Of a DNA stretch of 64,000 nucleotides, positions 33,641-46,196 are shown in pieces (the first letter of the stretch is position 1; every line of letters starts with the position of its first letter). Origin of the DNA: Gordionus sp. m RMFG-2023 (taxonomy: Eukaryota > Nematomorpha > Gordioida > Chordodea > Parachordodidae); the NCBI RefSeq assembly GCF_954871325.1, contig NC_088775.1:90588805-90652804 (forward strand), written 5' to 3'. The notes under the pieces are model-generated. The model was not told the origin of the DNA. It saw only the letters and a program-made list of their open reading frames with translations, and did no database searches. Both the position numbers and the translations under genes were made by a program.

Positions 33641-35308
33641 TATAATATAATATATATATATATATATATATGTGTAGTTAAAGCTCAAGGGTAATATACC
33701 TATATTATATTTTAAATATTTACATTATTTTCAATTTATATTTTTCTTTAAAAAGATTAAAATTTTATTTTTCTAGATTAAATAGAAGTAAAAGGTTTAA
33801 TATGGTAAAATAATTTTGTATATTATATACCCTTTTTTTTATTATACAAAAATAAACCGCCCTACTTAAGTCGATTTTTAAAAACAGCCTGATTAAGATT
33901 TACGTCAAAACAATATTATGTCTATACGTTAAAGCACACTAGTATATGCATTTTTGTCTTTTTAAAATTAATTATAAATCATACATGTATATAAATATTG
34001 CAAAAATTATCAATTAAGGAATATTTGTTCAATTTATGGTTTCCAGCTGGCGAAAGGAATTCTTTGTGGAAATGTAATCTCGCTAATATGAACTAATATC
34101 GAGCAAAGGCTCATATATTGATTACAACAACATCAAATTTTAAATGCACTAATTGTTAACATCACTTTTTTGTTTATTTTTACTCAAAAGTGAGATAATC
34201 TGCAAAATATTTAAATTTCACAAATTAACTGAATTTTTTTTTAAGTTATTCCTTTTCTGTTAAAAATACAACATTTTTCTGCTACCGTTCATATTTAAAA
34301 ATTCTGACAGTGGACTGGCAAGGATTTTGCTAAGAGCACTGTGGCACTGCTAGATCGGTTCCTTCTTTAGGAAGAAGAATTATCTGTAAAATTTAGAAGT
34401 TTTTCTGATTAATAATAAAAAAAAATGCATATAATATAAATAATAATTCACTAATTCTTTTATTTTATGTTGTCGTTAGTCTATTCTCGTAAAAAATTTT
34501 CAAATTAGATTGTAAACATTTGTTTTACATGTATAATATTAATTATCTCATAAAAAAACACTTTAACCAAATAAGTAATTCATGTAAATATAAGAAAAAT
34601 TAAATTTACATGTACAATATCCCAACAGTTTTCTTGTCGAAAAAAAATACCAGAGTCTGATGCGCAGGCATAGACTATAGAGGAAGTGTGACATTGAAAA
34701 GGTGTCAACTCTTGAAGTGCATTGTTAATTAAACTGACCATTTTGAACGCTAGGAAAAGACCCACTACATGTTAAGAAATGGTTTAACATTCTGTAAAAT
34801 GGCCATAAGATGTGCAATACCCGTGATGATATACGCTAAGCTATTAACCACTAGGATCTTTATAACTATGATTCTACCGATGTTGAGTTGTTGGTTAACT
34901 TGGCCAAGAATCAGGCGAGTTGATGGTGAGTAGGATTGTCAGCTAGTAGCGGGCTTTGATCTAGAATGGAATTTCAAAGCAAATTATTGTTGGCGAAACA
35001 AATTAGATAAGAATCTTCGCAAATCTATTTATTTGTCGGTGTCTATCGGCCACTTGATGTATTTTATAATTTATCGTGTCTTTCATTAATTTTTGTTCGA
35101 AATGTTTTATGAACTCAAGTATATAACCCCAAAAATTAAAAACTAAATTTATTAAAAAAAAAACTTTTCCTCCTTAGAAAAATTATATTAGTAAAAAAAA
35201 ATAATAATAAAAAATAAAGATATAAGAAATTATTTAGTAGCCAATATAAAAATGCGCGGTATAATAAACCTTATCGTTTTAATCACGATTATTCCTACGA
35301 TTCTAATT

Positions 35309-35504
35309 TAGTGTTGTTAAACGGCTAACTCAATATTTCATCCAGAACAATATTTACGCAAGCCTGAAAATTTTGCTCATAGAAGGAACTAAGGTTTAGA
35401 CATGTATTATCGAAATCTTGAGGCTTAGGCAAATATTATTCTGGGGAGAAATATTGAGCCAGCCGTTTAAAAAAAATCTGCTCCAAAACCAGCCAACAAC
35501 ACTA
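35309..35504. mobile_element. hAT-like MITE, TAGTGTTGTT family
   Basis: Starts TAGTGTTGTTAAACGGC and ends CCAACAACACTA, with a perfect 8-bp duplication TTCTAATT on both sides. Counterpart of 6378-6572. Confidence 0.85.
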
Positions 35505-36289
35505 TTCTAATTATATAAAAGATTGTTAACTTAATTATAATAATTTGAACACCTTGTTATTTCAAAAAAAAAATAAAATATAAAAGAAAAAAATTGTTTT
35601 GTAAGTGAAAAATCAATTTTAATACTCTTCTTTTTACCAGCTATCAATAAATAATACCTATATCATTTCTAATCATCTTAGTGGTTGTTTTTCGACTATA
35701 TAAAAGATATTTAAAGTTCTTAATTTTAAGTGTTTATAAAAAAAAAAGATAGAATGACCTAATGCAATAATGAGATGCTGACGCGTAGTATGTTAGAACG
35801 CGGAATCGTCAGTAAAAATATCTCCAAGTAGGAGATTGAACCCCCTATGACCATATAATTTTAATATTTAATTTACTTATAATCTTTTTGAAACATTGAA
35901 TAGCCTTGATGATCTATATTATGTGCTATACAATATATCTTCTTTCTGCCATATATATATATTTATTTTTAAATTTTTATTATTTTCATGATGCAATTTA
36001 TAATTACATTTTTTGATATTTGCAATAGGCTATAATTTGAATTATAACTACATTAAGAATTTTGAAAAATGAAAAAAAAAATATTTTGAATAAAAAAAAT
36101 AGATTTAAATGTTTACAGTTTTTATATTTGTAAGTTATCCAAATACAGTTTCTCAATAGAGAGCTAATAATAATGAGATTTCTATAAAATATTATTTTAT
36201 CAATAAATATTTGTTAGTCCTTTATCTTGGAGATATAGAGTTTTAGTGTGAATTTATTTTTAATTAAGTTCTGGGAAGTTTAAAAGTAG

Positions 36290-36545
36290 TAATTATTAAG
36301 ACTAAGATAATGGTAAACAGACTTAAGTGGTATGGATACACAATGAGAAGGCCTATAAACTATATAGGAACTAAGGTTATAAGTTTGGAAATGATGGGCA
36401 AATGTAAAAGAGGAAGGCCAAAACTCCAATGGGACCAAAAAGGTTAGAGCCAATATGAAGAAATATAAATTAGATAAAAGAGATAGCATGAATAACATAA
36501 AGTCGAGAGAAATATTGAAGGAGCTTATTACCACCAGAAAACGAT
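36290..36545 (+). mobile_element. LINE 3' end fragment (arm 2 copy)
   Basis: Reads VNRLKWYGYTMRRP, then GKCKRGRPKLQWDQKG. After a one-frame shift it continues RANMKKYKLDKRDSMNNIKS, typical of the C-terminal tail of LINE reverse transcriptases. Confidence 0.75.
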
Positions 36546-36779
36546 GAAAGCTAAAAAGAAATAAAAAAAACTTCTGGAAACACTATCTTATTAGAGTATC
36601 TTTACCAAAAAAAAAATCGAATGGAGGATAATGATGAATTCAAAAATATTTTATTCTGAACTATTATTTTTTATGTACAATAATATTGAAATAAAGAGAT
36701 ATATATATCAAAAAATTAAAGGTTCCGGAATATTAGAAACATAGAATCCCCTCCCCTCTCCGTTAAGATTTTTTAATTT

Positions 36780-38400
36780 AAGCTAGAACCGGGAAATATA
36801 GTTGCCATAAGTTTCTTGTGCTTTAGATGATCAGGGTGTGTCTTCAATCAACTATTTATACTTTCTGTTCGAAAGGGCATAAAACCTCTGGATTCCTGTG
36901 ACTGGCACTAATAAGACTTCCCCAGAAAATCTGCATCCATCCATCGTGTCATCAATATAAAAAATATTTTTTATTTCCCAATTGCTCACCTTTAGAATCC
37001 AGTATGTGATTAGTAATATTTTGTAAAATTCTTTTAAAGTTTTACATTTGAAAAGGTGGCCCACTATCATTTACTATAGAATTCGACTAATAAATTCGAT
37101 ATTTTAAATCTCTCAAATAGATTGTTTAAGAGCTGGTCCATAATCTTATTTAATACATTTTTGGTTTTAAAGTAAGTGTCCATAACTATTGGCCAACTGT
37201 ATGCTCTTGCTGCAAATGCGCCCAAAAACTCAATGAAATAAAACTAATACCACCTGATAACCGTAGGATATGAAAACAATCAACTTCGGAGATATCTTCT
37301 TTTAAACCAATATTCACCACATTTCTGATAACCCTGGAATACGAACACGATCAACTTCTAAATATTTTATTCACCAACATTTACAGCTACCCCTAATAAC
37401 TGAATACAAATGCAGTTTACTTCCAGGATATTTAATCCAAGAAAATTTACCACTAAACGAATACAGACCTCTGTAATATTTGTTTAAACTATATTCACCA
37501 TTAATCCTGATGACCATGGAATGCGGCACTTCCATTTCTCGTATTATTCCATCAACATTCACCACCATTCCTTTCTTTGATATATAAATTTTTCTTAGTA
37601 TGCTTTTATATTTCCCTGACCCCCAAAAAAGGAAGAAGAAAAATCCCAATCAAAAAAAGGAAAAGTGTCAATCAAAAAGAAAGAAGTCAGACAAAAAAGG
37701 AAAAGTGTCGATCAAAAAAGAAAAAGTGTCAATCAAAAAAGGAAAGTAACCACAAACTTATGAAAGTTTATTTTGTATCCTAATTACCGCCAAGGCCTAT
37801 TTTTGCAGAGTCTCTCTTAAAAATTTTATTTAATCTCAACAATGATTTTGACTCTTTATAAATTTAGTCAATGATTACTATTCACTTTTCACTACTTGAA
37901 TATATCTAAAGACAAAAGAAGATCCAGACGTTATCTGGCTGATTCCTCTTATAATGACTAGTGCAGCTATGCTCATAGTATGTACCCTAATGCGACTGTA
38001 GTTCTTAAACCTCTGCTTTCAAGTTAGACCGTGCCCCTCTGAGTTTAAGATCAAATGAGCACAAATTGAACAAAATGTTCTTCGATATGGGAGAAGAACT
38101 GTTGGAACCGAAATACAAAATATCATAGAGAGATAGGAACAAGCCTAGATGCCTGTGCAAGCTTGCTAAACGCGATAACGTATTCACGAATATGACTATG
38201 TTATCAAAGAAAGAGCGATAATTCGGACACTCTTTCAACTACTTGAATAGCGCAAGATGTTTAATTCCTGAACGATATCTAGAAGGTGAGATCAAGCCAG
38301 TTGCCAACAAACCCTTTTTAGGGCCATTTTCTAGGAGGGAATACTTAAGAAAACGACCTCTTTTTGGGGGCATGAAGAGAAAATAAATCTCTCACAGAAA
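36780..38400 (+). mobile_element. Degraded coding-like element of unknown family (arm 2 copy)
   Basis: The plus strand at 38010-38390 reads as a broken, lysine/arginine-rich protein-like stretch (LRSNEHKLNKMFFDMGEELL, KLAKRDNVFTNMTM, FSRREYLRKRPLFGGMKRK). 37370-37650 and 36850-37070 hold open frames on the minus strand. 37640-37745 is a repeated AATCAAAAAAGGAAAAGTGT motif. I cannot assign a family. It is broken and also present in arm 1. Confidence 0.45.
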
Positions 38401-39726
38401 TGTATTGTATACTAAATACATATTTTACTTTGATATTTATAATAATGGTTAATGCCCTGACTAGCTATTTTTAATATAATTTCAATATACATGCCTTAAT
38501 TTTATAAAGGATTAGTTGTATTCAACAGAATCTCATTGTGGACGTCAACCATATTTTTATATATATACGATAACCATGATAATATATTCCAAATAAACTG
38601 TAATATAAATTATATGAAATATAATAATATCTATAGTATTTATCACAAAAGGAATTCAAAATTATCTAGTCAAATCTTTTTTTTAAAAAATAATTAAGGG
38701 TTTCGAAAAGAGTTATCAGCCCAAATAATCTCTCTTTTTACGACAAAGGGTTGCTACCGTAATTAATCTCTCTGATCTCTCACGACCCATTCAGCATTAT
38801 TATTTTTCTTCCCAAGATTCTGCCTGCTACTTTCCTTGATATTTTATAGAACTTCTTCAATTTATTTTCCCTCTCCCATAAGTAATAATTTTACACTTAA
38901 CGCCTATATTAGTTAAGTATATTTTTTTCTAAAAATGATACATTTTATCATTTATTATTAATATCACTTATTATATACATTTAATCATACAAAGAAATAA
39001 CTTCAAATATAAAATAATTTTTAAAAACCTATTAACCAATTACGAAGAAATCTTGCAATTATTTGATAACGGGAGAATCAGAAATTTCCTTTTTACTTTA
39101 ATGAGATATGAATAAGAAATTAACTCATATTTTAATGAGAAGTGATCCAGAAATTTCCCATCATCTTGATAAATTATGTTTAGCAAATTATATATTACAT
39201 CAGAACAATTACTATATATTTATTTTACTTTGACATTAAAGTTTTAGATGATAATATTTTATATATATATTTTCGATATTTTTTAAAATTTAAGCATGTA
39301 AATAATTTTAAATATCTTACCACAAATCGAATCAAATTAAAATAGGATATAATATATAGACAAGTTTTTGAATTGATTGTGGTATTTGTAATGAGTCTCT
39401 TTAAAAATTACGTAATAATTTATTATTTATATCCCACATTTTAATTAAGTTATAAATTATGAAAAATGTATATATTCATGCCCAATATGAATAAGAATAA
39501 AAAAAAAATTGTATTATACCAAAGCCCATACAAGGTGAGAATGAAGGAATGAAAATAATTATAAAAACAAATTAAATTATATATAAGAAATTCTGGAAAA
39601 AGTCCCTTCTTTTTTAGTCATCTTGTGAAGTTGTAATCTTCGATTCTAAAATATAAATATTTAAAAAATAAAATAAACATTATTTAAAATTCAATTAAAG
39701 CAGGATGAGGATAATAAGAAAAATAT
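38400..39726. other. Downstream flank of gene B
   Basis: AT-rich 3' flank, the counterpart of 2166-3540 in arm 1. No gene seen. Confidence 0.5.
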
Positions 39727-42700
39727 TCATATAATATAGCACATACAGTAACACGTTGCGATATAGACGTTCAGCATATGTCCCAATCCAGACGTTCCAT
39801 GATATTCCATTAATAAATAAGTTATAGGTGAGTTGTAATAAGTTTTGGCTTTGTCTAAATTTCCATTCATACTTCTTTCTTCAAGAACAATATCAGATAC
39901 TTCCTGTACAACTTGATGCTAAAATAATATAAAAAAAACAATAAATCAAATAAATAATATCTTTCTATTTCGTAATTTTTTTAAAATAAAATTGTTAAAT
40001 ACGCTAAATATTATTTCCCATGTTTCAGGATTAAAAAACCCCCTCGTTTTAAGCATTAAGACCCTTAATTTTATATAACTATGGAATTTAGTATAAGCCG
40101 AAAGCTAATTACTCAAAAACTGACCCGATATATTATATTATCGTGCTTCAGTAAAAAAATTAGAATATTTGGAGTGTAGCTGTTCAGCATAAAAGCAAAT
40201 TAATTTGAACAATATTTTTTTAATTTTTTTAAGATCCATGTCAAGATTATTTTTTTCAATCTGATCCCACGCGATTTATACTTAGTGATAAAAGTGGATA
40301 AAAGATCTTTCTATCTTGATAATCTTGTCAACATATTACGATAGACTTCCCCAAATTTTCTCCGAAAAACATAGATATATAATAACAATCTAAAACGCTT
40401 CCTCTTATTAAATTTTATTTGATACGCATGTCGAAATATTATATTAGAACTACCCTCCCTACAACATAGGCTCATCCCTTAAGACAATGGAGTTGATGCT
40501 TATAAATTTATGTATTGTTATGATTAAAATTATATTTTTTTTAACGTTTCTAATCCTCTCTTCTCCCACATATCGCAGTACCTAATAAATCTCAAAAATA
40601 AAATTCTTATATTTTCTTCATTTTTGAGCCAAATAAAAGCAAGAATTATAAGATTTCAGACAATAATATTACTTAAGTCCAAAAATTTGTCCCAAATAAA
40701 ATCAAGCCCCTTCTGCTAAACTCCAAGGAAAATTTGAGAATTAGATAATATACTTTATTTGGCTAAAATCTTGATTAGGTTTAGTCGACTTAAAAAAAAT
40801 TACACCAGTGAGATTAATATTTAATCTAAAACTAACAATTTTGTTAGACATTGATTTTTTTAGGGTTAAGTTTTAAAAATATAATTTATTATATTTACAT
40901 TAGGTCCGGTCATTTTCTTGAAAATGATACATATAGCATTGACACTGTCATTCTTGTTAAAGACAAATCTGCATAGGTGGTCTTCTAGAGGATATGGAGA
41001 ATTGAATTTTACTCTTAACTAAAAATTATTTTATTATGAAAAAATAAACAATATAATATATATATATCTAATTTTAATTTTATTAAATTTCTATTGTTTG
41101 ATATCTCATGCACTGGCGTATATTTAAAACCCCCCTTTTTAGGCAAAATATGGTATAAAAATAAATAAATAGATATTATTCGGGTAGATCAATAAGAGTA
41201 TAAGAGATTAAAATGAAAGAATATTGGAGTCATTACAAAATTTTCAAAATTTTTGAGGTTATAAGTGGATATAAAAATAAAAACTTATATTAAAAAAAAA
41301 ATATATTAATTTTGTTGAATAAGGTTTTCCTGTTATTTGAATTTGAATTTAAACTTAAATGTTAATTTTCTCATTTTTTGAACATTTGCGCAAGTGGAGC
41401 ACTCGACAAATTATTAAATTTTTACAATATTTATCAGATTACATACAGAGTTAAAAAAAAATTAATTTAGACCCGATCAGGGATTTAAAAATTTTTTATT
41501 TTTCAAGATCTTCGGCATTGAGCCGGGTAAAGAATTCTTAAAATTTTCATTTATCTTCAAGTTTGTAATTTGCAAATTCGCAATTTGTTCTAAATTAAAA
41601 AAAAAAACAAATTGAAAATATGAAGCAGTTAAATAAATATTACACACTCCATTATAAATGGTTTATTTCCCAACTGATTAATTTGATATAATTTAAATAA
41701 TTTAAATTTTTTATTTTTTTTCCGGTCATGGGTATACTTTATTTGAATATTGAACTGATATGAGATCTTGTCAAAATGTAGTAGTAAATAATTTAAATTT
41801 AAATTCGTATATTTTTTAAAAAAAAATCGTATAAAAATCGGATTTTTTTTAAATTTTAAATTCATAACCATTTTCTGCCTATTTTGTGTAATTATTATTA
41901 TTAATTTTTTTCTAAAAAAAAAAAAAACCTTTAACAGAAATAACATGAAAGATACCAATCTTGCTTTAATAATTTAAAGTTATTAAAATATTTGTTCCCC
42001 AAATAACGATTATTTCAAATTATCATCTATTTTCTATATCTAAATTTATAAAAAATAATTTTTTTTTAAAAAAAAAAGAAAAGTTATACCATTCAAATAA
42101 AGAAGAAAAAAAAATTAAAATTAAGATTGCAAAGAAAAATAGAAAAAAAAACTTTCAAAAAATAGTAAAATTCTAAGGATATTTTTTTTAGAAAGTTACA
42201 ATTACCTTTTTCTCGATATCGTCTATAGTAGATTGTCTTTCTAGTGCGACATTTTTTTGTCCAGATTCGTCGGGTATTCCTGCTAAATTCACTTTCCATT
42301 TAAATACTTCTCTATCCTCCACGTTCCAAATAACGAATATTTCTGTCCTCTCTAATTCAATCATTTGAGGGCTTTAATGAGTAAAATGTACGTTTTTTTT
42401 TAGTTGAGTTAGTTTATTATAAATATTTAATCCACAATAAAGTTGATAAAGTTATGAGTATTATTGTTTTGTGAAACGTAAACGGCTAACTCAATATTTT
42501 ATAGCCAGAATTCTCATAAATGGCACAAAGGTTTTGAACATCTTGATAACAAAATCTTCGAGTAGGCCATATTTTTCTGACTAAAATATAGAGTTAGTCG
42601 TTTTTAAAAAATATCTCAAAATCGAGCCTTTTTAACAACACTCATTTTAAAACTCAAAGAATCAACAAATATCAAAAACATCAGTATAATGTTATACATT

Positions 42701-45700
42701 CAATAATAGCAACTTCTATCAATGGAGAGTTGTCACCTTTAAGATTTTTAAAACGTTTAGCCCTAAACACTTGAACTTAGGATCCGTAGCCAGAACTGAC
42801 AAAGAAACATTTTTTAAATTGACCTTATTGTTCCCTTTTAGGAAACTATGCTTCTAATTGTTTTTGGTTCGTTAATTATTTTTCTTCTTTTTTTTTCGTG
42901 CACTAAGTTTCATACAACTTTACATATATACTTTTATATATTCTAAATAAATAACGATTTTTTTTTTGATTTAATTATATACGAAAACAATTATTACTAT
43001 TAATTTAAAAAAATTTATGCCTATATCGATGAATAAACTATAAACCCAAACCATAAAATATATTGTCAAAAAATTTTTACCCTAAAGTAATAGCTAGTTG
43101 TAGTGTTGGTTAAATGACTAAATTTTTACCAAAATTAAGGTTTTAGCCCAAAATCATATTAAACGCGGCTTAAGATTTCCTTTATAGATGTCTTCTATTA
43201 GTAATCTCAAGGCCTGCGATTTTGGATAGAATAATAAATTAGCCGTTTTTTAAATAGTTTCTGCAATTTAACAACCACGAGATAGTTGGGAGGAAGGGGG
43301 ATTTAAAAATTTTTTAAAAATGGGTTAGTTTTTCAAAATTTAAGAAATTATTCCTTTCAGAAGATTATATGTTTTAAATATATTATTCAGACATTACCTT
43401 GTTTTGTGATATCCTAAAACACTTACTAAAATAAAACATTCTTTGGTATAGTAACCATTTTTAGAAAGAGCTATTTCGGGCTTTACATTTAGTATTTTAA
43501 ACATGATGATTTTAAAAATTATTTGTACGTTAATTTAATTTATACCATTCAGAATACATTTACACAAATTAAATTGCATGGGAAACAAAAATAATATAAA
43601 AAAATATTATGATTTTATTGTACTATGTGAAAGGTATTTCAGGTCCATTAAAGATTTCCTGCATGTTATATGAGTTACTTTCTTTAACGTAGTCGCAGGA
43701 ATCTTTGAGATCTTTATGTAATATAATTTTTATCGAATAAAAATTTAAAAAATTATATAAAGAAGTTTTAGTTTAAATCGTGAATTTTCTCCATTACCTA
43801 ATTTTACCACAATGAATGACAATCTTGTATAAACAAAATTAATAATATTTATATTTGTATGATCAATCAAATGAGATTATATAAATATCCTATATCGTAT
43901 CGATATCTTAGAGTCAACGAGGGCTATACAAAGTAGTTAGATTCATTACAAGGTTTGATAAGAAGGGTTAATATTTATAATCAATATCAAGATAAATTTA
44001 TTCGACGAATTCTATGCAAACAGGTTTGAGATATTAGGAGGACACAAAGAATTGACTACGTTTAAAACTTTCCTATCAAAAGCTGGTAAGAATAATCAAA
44101 AAATAATAATAATATTATTAACATAATATATAACAGCTTAGATTACTAATCTTTAATATTGAAATCGAAATCGGAGATATCTAAAATAGTTTTTAACAAC
44201 CATATACCCGTTTCTGTAGAAGTCATTGGTAATAGCGATTATCTCATTACATATTCTTTTTTAGCCCGTTATTATTGTATAAATTTGTTTTATAATATCT
44301 TATTTTATGGTCAAAAACCTATTAATAAATTTTTTAATAAAACAAGTCATTTTGTTATGATATTAATTATAACAATATATTTGCATCGTAAAGTGTTTTA
44401 AATAAATTTTATATAAATATGGTTTATTGTATATTTTATTTATTATGTAACCATAAACCTTGGTACAGAAAAACCCGAAACTAGATTTAATATCCTTATT
44501 CTTGTGATATAAAAATACATAGGAACTACGATTTTAAAATAAACATAGATATAAAGGTATGGTTTACTCTATTTAAGGATATATATAGTCTATTGGGATA
44601 ATTTTAATTAGAGACTTCTTAATTGGCAATTCTTTGTCCATATGTGATATTATTCTTAAAAATATAGATTTTTCTATCTTCCTTTATTATACTTTGCAAT
44701 TATTGTAAAAATAATGAGGTAAATCCTTATTTCGTAATTTATATTAAATTTTGGAAATATTTTTTTAAAAACCTGGGCATGTATGTAATAATACGAGGCC
44801 TTTGTGTTTGGTTCCCTGAACTTTAATATCTCCAGAAATTCCGAGGACGAAAGAGTTTTCGATGGATCTTCTAACATCATTAGATGCTACTATAATGTGG
44901 TCTTCACCTTGCGTTAAATTTGTCTAAAAAAAGTAAATATATATATATAAATATATAAATTATTCAAAAACTTAAACTTTGAAAGGATTAGTTCTATACA
45001 AAAATGTTTTCCTCTTATAAAGATGCATGACTTGATTATCACTTTTTTTTAAATTAAATGAAGATTCAAAGATTTACTTTTGCATTGGATGAAGTGGGCA
45101 CTGTGCATATTACATTGTTTTTAGAATTTTCGAGTCTGTAGTAGCATATCAAAAATTGCTTTTTGATTGAGTTTTCTTGAATTGTCGTCAACTAAATACA
45201 CATAATATTTATTATTATAAATTTGTTTTTATTTCAAAATATCTTACAAAAAAAATCTATGCCACATCTTCGAAAAAGTGTTATATTTTAAATAAATTTT
45301 GTTTTGTATAACTATCATTTTAAGTATACATTTTTTTTAATAGAGCTAATAATTAAAACTAATAGAGATTTGAAACGCCTTAAAATATTAATAGGTTACC
45401 ACTTAGCCTTAGCGAGATAGCGACTATTAAAAAAATATTATGCTATCTCAAACTCTAATAGAATAAATTAAAAATTTTATGATGGGCCTATGCTACTTCT
45501 ACTTCTTGACTAAAATAATTTAATTATAAAGCAAAACCATAATTTAATATTTTTAGCACATACTGAATTCAGAATTTAGATTCTATTTTAAAAGAATTTT
45601 GCATTTCCGGGGAATTGAAAAAATTTGGATATAAAATTAATATATTTAAACGCGTCATATGATTTTTGCAAACAGTTTTCCAGCTATTAAATTAATAATA

Positions 45701-45896
45701 ATTTGAATTTATTTTAATCCATCCGATCAAAGGTTTTTCTAAAACAAATCCTTTTTTTAGTATTTAAGACCTCGCGTTTTGGTCAGAACCTGTAGATCTT
45801 TTATATTAATCTCAAAAATATTAGTTTTTTTTTTTTTGATAATGGGGTTCTTTGACTCAATAAAATAAATAATCATTCCGATAAAGAGAGAGAGAT

Positions 45897-45994
<98 letters not shown>

Positions 45995-46161
45995 TGTAAT
46001 AGAAACAATTAGCCTCAAAAGCAATTAAATGTATGATGAATTTTAAATATATATATATTAATTGTGTACGACGATTAATTGTTTGTTTTGTAAAATATAT
46101 ATATACTGCGGTACAAAAGGTAAAAAGTTGTTAAATTTATAATAAAAATTGATTTCATCAC

Positions 46162-46196
<35 letters not shown>

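Larger units (their letters stand above)
32022..34100 (+). pseudogene. Truncated type-D copy D2
   Basis: Exon 1 starts MNTYVLALMTFLTVVS, but its 3' end, splice donor and about 220 bp of intron are deleted relative to D1. Microexons persist at 33678-33690 and 33777-33804 (RLNRSKRFNM). Exon 4 (from 34047, LAKGILCGNVIS) has a roughly 22-nt insertion. Exons 5-10 are absent because the inverted arm begins. It also carries the nad1 insertion and two MITE insertions. Almost certainly non-functional. Confidence 0.75.
29750..34150 (+). repeat. Direct partial duplicate of the D1 5' region
   Basis: Colinear with about 20800-24450: TTTC tract, the GAGTTGCTTAG block, promoter, exon 1, both microexons and exon 4. 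Differences are an extra roughly 850 bp near 30600-31480, the nad1 insertion, nested MITEs, and loss of the minisatellite. Similarity ends just before the inverted arm at about 34370. Confidence 0.8.
34370..42060 (-). repeat. Inverted segmental duplication, arm 2
   Basis: Reverse-complement copy of 1-8660. It contains the last exons and 3' flank of gene B, the LINE tail, the unknown element and the TAGTGTTGTT MITE. It lacks the MITE at 158-312 and the simple-repeat block of 6690-7890, both of which were gained by arm 1 or lost here. Confidence 0.85.

Noticed and set aside
41629-41958. 109-codon minus-strand frame
   Set aside because: Lies in an intron of gene B, with K/F/N-rich random composition and stops in the arm 1 counterpart.
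42093-42299. 68-codon frame MESEFSRNTRRIWTKK
   Set aside because: Wrong-frame shadow of exon 7 of gene B.
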